Assembly: GCA_029573925.1 (NCBI GenBank)
Contig: JAKQBV010000312.1
Span: forward strand, 1 to 6,431
Origin: a bacterium
Lineage (GTDB): Bacteria > UBP15 > UBA6099
Direction: 5' to 3'
DNA: 6,431 bases
Numbering within the stretch: position 1 is the first letter of the stretch; every line of letters starts with the position of its first letter. The position numbers and the translations under genes were made by a program. Shown piece by piece: positions 1 through 5,781 of this stretch. Under the pieces are notes generated by a model. That model had not been told where the DNA came from and did not search any database. It saw only the letters and a list, made by a program, of their open reading frames with translations.

Positions 1-90
1 TCCGCAGGCGAGTGGGAGAAATACTGGAATGACAGGTTGCGCTTGACCGGAAATGTTATTCTTGTCTTCAGAGGGGCTAAAGCTCTTTGA
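1..90 (+). CDS. C-terminal end of an unidentified protein (5' end outside window)
   Basis: Reading from base 1 in frame 1 gives 29 codons and a TGA stop at 88-90. The peptide has a natural composition (it includes EWEKYWNDRLRL and ends GNVILVFRGAKAL), with a tryptophan/tyrosine-rich stretch followed by a strand-like hydrophobic segment. The ILVFRG ending loosely recalls the last strand of sugar-binding beta-sandwich modules, but this is too short to assign a family. The stop lies 54 bases before the glycosidase start on the same strand, so the two genes could share a transcript. The reading is supported only by frame openness and plausible residues, so function is unknown. Confidence 0.5.
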   Translation, partial: SAGEWEKYWNDRLRLTGNVILVFRGAKAL

Positions 91-114
91 TTGTCCTACA
101 ACTTTGGGACGTTA

Positions 115-126
115 TCAATCGATTGA
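115..126. promoter_or_regulatory. Perfect 12-base palindrome, candidate operator upstream of the glycosidase
   Basis: TCAATCGATTGA is its own reverse complement and ends 18 bases before the glycosidase ATG. A central CG in a short palindrome is typical of LacI-family operators, which often control sugar-use genes. A weak promoter-like pair, TTGTCC (91-96) and TATCAA (113-118) with a 16-base spacer, would place the palindrome over the -10 region, as expected for repression. The palindrome is seen directly; the regulator and the promoter are inference. A 12-base palindrome can also occur by chance. Confidence 0.28.
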
Positions 127-144
127 AAATATTCTGGTGGATTT

Positions 145-2829
145 ATGAACAAAATTGCAAAGGTTTATTTTATCAATACTTCACATGTCGATATTACTTG
201 GTGGGATTCCCCGGATAAATGTGGCGCACGGATCGTTGAGGTAATAGAGAATGCATTAAAATTAGCTTCATTAAATGTATTATTTCGTTTTTCAATCGAA
301 GATATATATTCGGTTTATCTTTTTCTTAATGAAAAGCCTGAGATGAAGGAACTTTTGGTCGAAGCGTTGCGTGCCGGAAAGATTGATATCGGCGGTCTTT
401 ATGTAGCACCCGTATCAGATTATTCATTCGACGAAGCTGTTTTCAGGAATTTCTATTACGGCAAAAAATGGCTTTTGGAAAATTTGGGAATCGATACCCC
501 CTTAGCGCGTGAGGAGGATTCACCCGGCCACACTTCCCAATTCCCTCAGATATGTCAAGGCTTCGGAATGCGTTTTGCACGCTTTTCAAGAGGCCCTATA
601 GGGGTTTTCAGGTGGCAAAGTCCCGACGGTTCAGTAATTCTTACGCACACATCCGGTTACAGTTGGGGATATCATCTTAGACTCGGCAGAAATTTCGATG
701 AGAAATGGAAAATTGGATTCCCATTGCGACTGAAGCATGCAGAGAAAAATAACTACCCCTCGCCCAACCTTTTATTATCAGACGGCGACGATAATGCGCT
801 TCCCAATCCTGACGGTCCGGCACTTGTCGAAGCATGGAACAAACAAGGAAAATCGCCGGAATTTGTTTCTGCAACAATAACTGAATATTTTAATTCGATT
901 GAGAATGAACAATTCAATACATTTTCCGGTGACATGCCTAACCAATGGGCACAGATAGCCGTTTTCGAGCCGGATGTTTTCGAGCATATCCGTTTCATGA
1001 GACATACTCTTCCTGTCGCCGAGTTAGCGCTTTCATTGCATCCAGCGCCTGAGAGTAATAATCGATTGGAGACGGTATGGCGGACACTCCTCGAATGTCT
1101 CGACCATAATTGGGGCGGCCGTTTTCAGGGTGCCTATGGGCTCGAAGGCGATTTGTACAAACTCGAACGGGCTTTCGATGCACGCAAGATGCTTTCAGAA
1201 ATAACTCGAGAAGCGGTTGATCGGATTTCAGTCGAAATTCCAGACAAACCAGATACCGTTAAAATAATTGTTTTCAATACACTTTCACATATAGCAAGTG
1301 ACTATGTTTCATTGGACTTCGATACGAATAAATTCCCAACATTCAAGAATTCTTCTTTAGAAGTATTGGATTCTTCAGGAACATTCTATGAAATTCAATT
1401 GTCTTTCATCCCTGATAATGAATCGAGAAAAACGTTATCATTCAATGCAGAAGATATCCCCGCTATGGGTTACAAGGTTTTTTATATTACAAAGAGCAAA
1501 AAAAAGGTCGCAAATCGAAAATCTATAACCGCTGGCGAAAAAAACATTATCGAAAACAATTTCTATCGAATAGAAATCGGAAGCCGGAGCGCAGGCATCA
1601 AAAGCATATTCGATAAAGAATTTAATCAAGAAATCATTCCAAGGAAACCGGGTAACTTATTGGAGCTTTTCGGAATTCAATTCCACTTCAATGAAGTATG
1701 GGCGCTCGGTTTCAGGTTCGATCCTGCGCCTGATGGTTTCTATGATAATCCGGACAACGAAGGAAAAGTCGGCGAAAGCATAGTTATCACCGGTGAAATC
1801 AAAACCGCCGGCGAATTCCTACAAGACAATATTCAATTAACACATACTGACGGCCCGGTGTTCAGCTCGTTATCGCGAACTGCTCCTTTTATGTCCGGAA
1901 GCAGAATCGATCAAGAAATTATTTTATTTCACGGTACTAAACGGATTGGACTTAAAACAAATATTAGATGGCAGGGAACCGAAAACTATTTGTTATGCAT
2001 GTCTCTGCCTTTCGGTCCGGCAGATGGTGTTATGAGAATGGATGTGCCTTTCGGTATTCATCGATTCGGCGACGAAGTGCCGGGTTACTGGGGAAAGTCC
2101 GGTTCCGCAGATCCGAGGATAGGTACAATCGCCTCTTTGCTTCCCAATGCTGTAAAAAAGTGGCTGCGATCGGGTTTCCTCGAAGAAAAGAACAAAAAGC
2201 TGGCAAAACTCAAGGAATCTCTCACCAAGCGAATGATGAAAGAAAGCGAATCTGCATCACGCGGACTCTATAACTGGTTGGATGTGTCAAATAACGATTG
2301 GGGCGCAACACTACTCACGCAGCATTCACCTTTTGATTTTACTTTCGGATCAAACGCAATTCTTTTTGCCTCCATCAGAAGCAGCGCTTTCTTTAACGGC
2401 GAACATTACCTCAGGCGTGGGGATAATACGTATGAGTATTCATTAATTTCACATAGAGGTTCTTTAATCGAAGCAGACGTTCCAAGAATGGGAAGAACCG
2501 CTAATTCGCCGTTATCTGCTTTTATCGCCGCACCTGAAACAGATGGCGTAGATGTTTTGCCGCCATCAGCATCGATTCTGACATGCACCGAGAAGAATAT
2601 AATCACAACCGCTGTCAAACCCGGCAAGGTTAAAGGTGAATTGATAGTTAGAGTGTATGAAACAGCAGGAAAACATACACAGACACATTTTGAATCTTCT
2701 TTTCCAATTAGATGTGTCTTTCTCTGCGATATGATGGAAAACGAACAACAGGAGATTCGCGTGTCCGGCAGTACATTTGGAATCACAATGCCGCCTTATA
2801 AGATAGTCACTTTGAAACTTCAGCTTTGA
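145..2829 (+). CDS. GH38-type alpha-mannosidase-like glycoside hydrolase
   Basis: Probable retaining, metal-dependent exo-glycosidase that removes alpha-linked mannose or a related sugar. The protein opens directly with a strand and the GH38 HxD motif SHVDITWW (His14, Asp16). EEDSPGH (121-129) fits the nucleophile motif, with Asp125 as the nucleophile and third metal ligand. LDHNWGG (319-325) supplies His321 as the likely fourth ligand, after a helical region at about 275-320. Residues 467-500 (IIENNFYRIEIG, then GIKSIFDKE) match the start of the C-terminal GH38 beta-sandwich domain. There is no signal peptide, so it is probably cytoplasmic and acts on imported oligosaccharides. At 894 residues it lacks the extra N-terminal domain of roughly 1000-residue class II mannosidases. 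The start is supported by GGTGG at 136-140, four bases before ATG. Sugar specificity cannot be read from sequence. The gene is AT-richer than the minus-strand cluster. Confidence 0.86.
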   Translation: MNKIAKVYFINTSHVDITWWDSPDKCGARIVEVIENALKLASLNVLFRFSIEDIYSVYLFLNEKPEMKELLVEALRAGKIDIGGLYVAPVSDYSFDEAVFRNFYYGKKWLLENLGIDTPLAREEDSPGHTSQFPQICQGFGMRFARFSRGPIGVFRWQSPDGSVILTHTSGYSWGYHLRLGRNFDEKWKIGFPLRLKHAEKNNYPSPNLLLSDGDDNALPNPDGPALVEAWNKQGKSPEFVSATITEYFNSIENEQFNTFSGDMPNQWAQIAVFEPDVFEHIRFMRHTLPVAELALSLHPAPESNNRLETVWRTLLECLDHNWGGRFQGAYGLEGDLYKLERAFDARKMLSEITREAVDRISVEIPDKPDTVKIIVFNTLSHIASDYVSLDFDTNKFPTFKNSSLEVLDSSGTFYEIQLSFIPDNESRKTLSFNAEDIPAMGYKVFYITKSKKKVANRKSITAGEKNIIENNFYRIEIGSRSAGIKSIFDKEFNQEIIPRKPGNLLELFGIQFHFNEVWALGFRFDPAPDGFYDNPDNEGKVGESIVITGEIKTAGEFLQDNIQLTHTDGPVFSSLSRTAPFMSGSRIDQEIILFHGTKRIGLKTNIRWQGTENYLLCMSLPFGPADGVMRMDVPFGIHRFGDEVPGYWGKSGSADPRIGTIASLLPNAVKKWLRSGFLEEKNKKLAKLKESLTKRMMKESESASRGLYNWLDVSNNDWGATLLTQHSPFDFTFGSNAILFASIRSSAFFNGEHYLRRGDNTYEYSLISHRGSLIEADVPRMGRTANSPLSAFIAAPETDGVDVLPPSASILTCTEKNIITTAVKPGKVKGELIVRVYETAGKHTQTHFESSFPIRCVFLCDMMENEQQEIRVSGSTFGITMPPYKIVTLKLQL

Positions 2830-2891
2830 TGTCTTATATGTAAGGAAAAGTGACATTTACTTCATTGTATAAATAAAAATATGAGGCACTG

Positions 2892-2919
2892 ATGTTGTCG
2901 CGAGAACATTTTATTTTTT
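2892..2919 (+). terminator. Possible Rho-independent terminator after the glycosidase gene
   Basis: ATGTTGTCGCGAGAACAT (2892-2909) is an 18-base palindrome with a single G/G mismatch. It can form a five-pair ATGTT/AACAT stem with a short inner stem. It is followed at once by TTTTATTTTTT (2909-2919), a U-rich tail on the + strand. It lies about 60 bases past the glycosidase stop, where a terminator is expected between converging genes. The stem is AT-rich and imperfect, so strength is uncertain. Confidence 0.45.
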
Positions 2920-2956
2920 AAGCCTATGAACAAAAAAAGAATATATTTGTCTGGAT

Positions 2957-2991
2957 ACTAGGGACAGTCACCTATATGGGGAAACTAGGGG
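2957..2991. repeat. REP-like intergenic motif with GGGACAGTCACC and a short direct repeat
   Basis: GGGACAGTCACC (2961-2972; GGTGACTGTCCC on the other strand) resembles a motif I recall from dispersed intergenic repeats in several environmental bacteria, some linked to IS200-like REP-associated transposases. This comes from memory and was not checked. ACTAGGG occurs twice around it, at 2957-2963 and 2984-2990, framing the motif. The element sits at the change from AT-rich to GC-rich DNA between the two convergent units. Only one copy is in the window and no transposase is visible, so its repeat status is inferred. Confidence 0.32.
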
Positions 2992-3022
2992 AAAGAAGGC
3001 TATCAGGGCGACGCTGGCGGGG

Positions 3023-4093
3023 TCAGATGAAGATTTCTTTTTTTGCGGAGGCGGATTCGGCGGCGGCGAGGAGGACTTTGAGGGCGCGGGAGTGAATGCG
3101 GATGTCCGGGCCGGGCGCGACGCCGCGCGCGACTCTTGACGCGAAATGCGCCGCGGACTCTTTGAGCGCGGACGCCCACGACACTTCCATCCCGCTCCCG
3201 ATTCCCATTGAGTAATACTTCTTGCCTCTCCGCACTTCGAGCCACGGGGTTTCGGTCATTTTTCCGTAGAAATGGTTCATCCAGATGATGCCGTCCGTGC
3301 CGGCGGTCTCTATGGAGAAGTCGCATGGGTAGGCGTCCGCGCGGATGTCCGCGCCCGGCGAATATGTCAGTTCGAACACGCCGTATCTGCCGGGGTCTTT
3401 GAACTTGCAGCAGACCATCCCCTGTCCGCCGCGCTTCATGTCCATCGGGTTAAGGTAGGCGATGACGGACTGGATCTCGCCGAAGAGGTGGATGGCGATG
3501 GCGAAGCAGTCGAAGCATGGGTGGAACAGGTAGTTGTCAGATTTAAGGAGATGTTTCAAAGGGTCGAGTAAGCCGCCGCCGACGATATTGACGCGGAATC
3601 TGGCGGCGCATATTTCGCCGATTTCCATAGAGTCGACGAGGCTCTTGAGTTTGACGATTGGCTGAAAGAAGAAGGCCTCGTCGTCCACGCGGAGGGAGGC
3701 ATTGCCCCGGCGGGCGGCGCGTTCGAGGGCGGCGGCGTCCTCCGGGGTTTCCGCCAGCGGTTTGCGGATGGAGACGTGTTTGCCGGAGAGCAACAGAGAT
3801 TCCGCGGCTTCCGTCCTGCCGTCGAAAGCGAGGATTTCGGTGGCGTCCACGCGGGAGGCCAGTTCGCCGATGTCGGAGGCGGGAGAGCCGAGGCCGAGCG
3901 CGGATGCGTTGGCGGCGGCTTTCTTGGGGTCGGGGTGGTAGTAAACGACGGACGAGACGGCGGGCGCGGATTTGAACGCGGAGGCGGAGAGCGCCAGTTC
4001 GGGGCCTTCTCCCAAGATGCCGACGCGGACCTTGCGGGTCTCCCGTCTGCCAGCGGCGGATATCCCGCCGAGTATGTCTTCAAGAATCGTCAT
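3023..4093 (-). CDS. Divergent Gfo/Idh/MocA-family oxidoreductase (second in cluster)
   Basis: 356-residue protein with the two-domain layout of NAD(P)-dependent sugar or polyol dehydrogenases: an N-terminal Rossmann fold (about 22-125) and a C-terminal alpha/beta substrate domain (about 135-356). VRVGILGEG (22-30) fits the first strand and glycine turn, although the usual GxGxxG is incomplete. YYHPDP (51-56) stands where an acidic residue normally binds the cofactor ribose. The family EKP motif reads RKP (110-112), which keeps the catalytic-type lysine Lys111. FHPCFDCF with His191 and Asp195, followed by HLFGEI, matches the conserved H...D...G segment. No signal peptide is seen. It is the last gene of the minus-strand cluster, starting 21 bases after the small ORF. 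GGAG (4104-4107) lies ten bases before the ATG. No convincing terminator follows. It is either an active enzyme with a shifted cofactor site or a partner subunit of the upstream paralogue. Confidence 0.82.
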   Translation of the reverse strand: MTILEDILGGISAAGRRETRKVRVGILGEGPELALSASAFKSAPAVSSVVYYHPDPKKAAANASALGLGSPASDIGELASRVDATEILAFDGRTEAAESLLLSGKHVSIRKPLAETPEDAAALERAARRGNASLRVDDEAFFFQPIVKLKSLVDSMEIGEICAARFRVNIVGGGLLDPLKHLLKSDNYLFHPCFDCFAIAIHLFGEIQSVIAYLNPMDMKRGGQGMVCCKFKDPGRYGVFELTYSPGADIRADAYPCDFSIETAGTDGIIWMNHFYGKMTETPWLEVRRGKKYYSMGIGSGMEVSWASALKESAAHFASRVARGVAPGPDIRIHSRALKVLLAAAESASAKKEIFI

Positions 4094-4114
4094 AGTCGCC
4101 GCGCTCCGCGCGTT

Positions 4115-4417
4115 TCACCAATCGTAAACGTAGTTTATAAGATAGCCCCTGATGACGGATTTGATCTGAGAGGGGCGCGCGTTGAAGATAATCTTGCGAA
4201 GCGCGTCCGAGTCCGGCGGCCCAACCCTGAAGAATTCTTCCATCTCGGTGAGCCGCATCATCATTTCGCCGCCGTCCTTGGGGTTTTCCGGCATGGCGCG
4301 GGCGATGTCCCTGAAGGTTTTCATAGTGGCCGCCAGAACGTGGTCGGGCAACCGCATCGCGCCGGTCATCGCCGCGTATATCATTTCCGTCTGAAGTTTC
4401 AGGAGCGTCTCTCTCAT
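4115..4417 (-). CDS. Small methionine-rich protein of unknown function, translationally coupled
   Basis: 100-residue protein that I do not recognise. Its ATG (4415-4417) overlaps the TGA stop of the upstream oxidoreductase (4414-4416) as ATGA, and GGAG (4426-4429) lies eight bases upstream, so it is probably made by coupled translation. An in-frame extension upstream to about 4567 is open but arginine-rich and only mirrors the overlapping oxidoreductase gene, so the ATG at 4417 is preferred. The protein looks mainly helical. It has ten methionines in 100 residues, including MMM at 52-54, a polar Pro/Gly break at 43-50 (PENPKDGG), and the aromatic end YLINYVYDW. There is no signal peptide, membrane segment or metal motif. 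Lying between two oxidoreductases suggests an accessory or bridging subunit; this is inference from position only. Confidence 0.72.
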   Translation of the reverse strand: MRETLLKLQTEMIYAAMTGAMRLPDHVLAATMKTFRDIARAMPENPKDGGEMMMRLTEMEEFFRVGPPDSDALRKIIFNARPSQIKSVIRGYLINYVYDW

Positions 4418-5607
4418 TTGTTCAGCTCCGCGATAACGTCGTCCGTCAGGTCGTCGGGGCGGATTTCGCCGCGAGTCTTTCCGGCGATGATGCAGGCGTA
4501 GGCGAACTGGACGATCTTTTTGCCCCGCTCGCCGGTGAGAAGAGGTTCCCCGCCGAACCGGACGCATTTGGCGAAATGTCTGGTGGAGTCCGCGAAGCTG
4601 TCCTGCCAGTCGGCGCGGATGTCGTCGAACAGAATCCTGCGGCCGCCTTTGACCAGCGTGAGCGCCGGCGCGTCAAGCATCTGCGCCGAACACCTCGTTA
4701 TCGATATCGACCCTTTCGAGCCTGTTATGTCTATCCGCTCGTCTGCGGAGAAATAATCCGATTTGTTGTAAAGGTTCGGGCTGAGTCCGAGGTCGAACAC
4801 GCCGAGACAGTCGCTGTTTTTGTAGCGCCACATCAGCGCTCCCGGCATGTCCGCGTACGCAAACGACCTGTCAACCCATCCGCGCACCACGTCGATGTCT
4901 CCTATCAGGTCTACCGCTTGGGACAGCTTGTGGTATCCGTCGTCGAATATGGCCTGTCCCATCCCTTTTTCCACTTCGAGCATGTGCCAAAGCTCGACTG
5001 ACAACGGGTAGTAGCGCGCGCCGAACATGCAGGTTCCCAGCTTGAAGCGGACTGTGAGCGGCTCGCCTATCTCGCCGGCGGCCACCAGTTCTTTCGCTTT
5101 GACGTACGGCGGGTAGAAGACGAAGTTCTCGAACACTTTGAGCATGACGCCGTTGCGCCGGGCGGCTTCGATCATCCTGTCCGCCTCGGCAAGCGAGTTG
5201 CACATCGGCTTCTGCACGGAGACGTTTTTGCCCGCGTTCGCGGCGGCGATCACCATCTCGCAGTGGAGGTGGTGGGGAGTGAGTATCTCCACGATGTCTA
5301 TGCCGGGGTCGGCGAGCAGTTCTTTGAAGTCGGCGTAATGCTTGCGGGGAGACCAGCAATCGACGCAAGCGCAGACTTTTTCTTCCGCGCAGTCGCACAC
5401 CGCGTAAAGCTCGCAGTCCGGGTTGTCCACGTAGCCGGGCATGTGGAGGCGGGAGATGTCGCCGAGGCCGACGACAGCCGCGCGAAGCTTTCGCTTAGCG
5501 GATTTTGCGCCGCCGCGCGCGCTCCCGGATTTCGGGGCGACCATCGCGGCTTTTTTGCCTGCGGCCTTGCCGCGCGCCGACGCGGCTCTTTTCTTGCTTT
5601 CCGGCAT
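4414..5607 (-). CDS. Gfo/Idh/MocA-family oxidoreductase with basic N-terminal tail and Cys cluster
   Basis: 397-residue NAD(P)-dependent dehydrogenase-like protein, probably oxidising or reducing a sugar or polyol in the cytoplasm. The Rossmann fold starts at residue 41, with LRAAVVGLGDIS (41-52) as strand and glycine turn and AVCD (69-72) ending the second strand. ILTPHHLHCEM (108-118) and VQKP (131-134, a variant of EKP that keeps Lys133) follow, then FENFVFYPPY (159-168). FDDGYHKLSQAVDLIGDI (221-238) carries the family's conserved His226. Two features are unusual: residues 1-40 form a Lys/Ala/Arg/Ser tail, and residues 65-84 hold six cysteines. The ATG at 5605-5607 has GGAAGG close upstream; an internal ATG at 5542-5544 (Met22) lacks a good ribosome site. 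It is the first gene of the cluster, behind a candidate promoter, and its stop overlaps the next start. Confidence 0.88.
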   Translation of the reverse strand: MPESKKRAASARGKAAGKKAAMVAPKSGSARGGAKSAKRKLRAAVVGLGDISRLHMPGYVDNPDCELYAVCDCAEEKVCACVDCWSPRKHYADFKELLADPGIDIVEILTPHHLHCEMVIAAANAGKNVSVQKPMCNSLAEADRMIEAARRNGVMLKVFENFVFYPPYVKAKELVAAGEIGEPLTVRFKLGTCMFGARYYPLSVELWHMLEVEKGMGQAIFDDGYHKLSQAVDLIGDIDVVRGWVDRSFAYADMPGALMWRYKNSDCLGVFDLGLSPNLYNKSDYFSADERIDITGSKGSISITRCSAQMLDAPALTLVKGGRRILFDDIRADWQDSFADSTRHFAKCVRFGGEPLLTGERGKKIVQFAYACIIAGKTRGEIRPDDLTDDVIAELNK

Positions 5608-5631
5608 GTCCCTTCCGCCTTTCAGGCTTTT

Positions 5632-5660
5632 AACATAACATCAAACAGACATAATCACAA
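5632..5660 (-). promoter_or_regulatory. Candidate sigma-70 type promoter for the oxidoreductase cluster
   Basis: Reading the minus strand, TTGTGA (5655-5660) and TATGTT (5632-5637) are separated by exactly 17 bases, and each matches four of six consensus positions. Transcription would begin about 15-20 bases upstream of the ATG at 5607, giving a short leader that contains the ribosome site. A small GCCT/AGGC hairpin just before the ribosome site could have a minor effect. Box matches are moderate and the host's promoter preferences are unknown. Confidence 0.42.
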
Positions 5661-5700
5661 CCGTTTTTTCCGCGCCATGAAGCATGTTGAGGAGCGCGGG

Positions 5701-5720
5701 AACAAAACGCGAGTTTCGCG
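5701..5720 (-). terminator. Possible Rho-independent terminator after the diguanylate cyclase
   Basis: On the minus strand CGCGAAACTCGCG (5708-5720) forms a five-pair CGCGA/TCGCG stem with a three-base AAC loop. It is followed immediately by TTTTGTT (5701-5707). It lies about 60 bases after the cyclase stop and before the candidate promoter of the next unit, which is the expected order for two separate transcripts. The stem is short, so strength is uncertain. Confidence 0.45.
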
Positions 5721-5781
5721 CGACGGTCATAGCGTTTTTCGACTTGAAACGCGCAAGAGCGAGACGGCTCGCCGATTTCGG

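Noticed and set aside
1968..2273. 101-codon + strand frame inside the glycosidase gene
   Set aside because: Different frame within a continuous 894-codon gene, with no domain or ribosome-site support.
2838..2872. Hairpin AAGTGACATTTACTT soon after the glycosidase stop as a terminator
   Set aside because: The stem is weak, includes a G/T pair and has no following T-run; the structure at 2892-2919 is a better candidate.
2830..3022. CRISPR, tRNA or riboswitch in the convergent intergenic region
   Set aside because: No regularly spaced repeats, cloverleaf or recognisable aptamer; only the possible terminator and the REP-like motif are seen.
3556..4083. 175-codon minus-strand frame rich in proline and serine
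   Set aside because: Lies wholly inside the second oxidoreductase in another frame; low-complexity composition is typical of a GC-rich shadow.
3776..4501. 241-codon open frame on the + strand opposite the minus-strand cluster
   Set aside because: Glycine/arginine-rich shadow expected in GC-rich DNA; it covers parts of three genes that have clear family motifs or coupling signals.
4418..4567. Upstream extension of the small Met-rich protein
   Set aside because: The extra 50 residues are arginine-rich and overlap the oxidoreductase coding sequence; the ATG at 4417 has a good ribosome site and a stop/start overlap.
5655..5678. Seven-codon leader peptide (ATG at 5676-5678, minus strand) upstream of the oxidoreductase cluster
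   Set aside because: No run of regulatory codons, no clear ribosome site or attenuator hairpins, and it lies at or upstream of the likely promoter.
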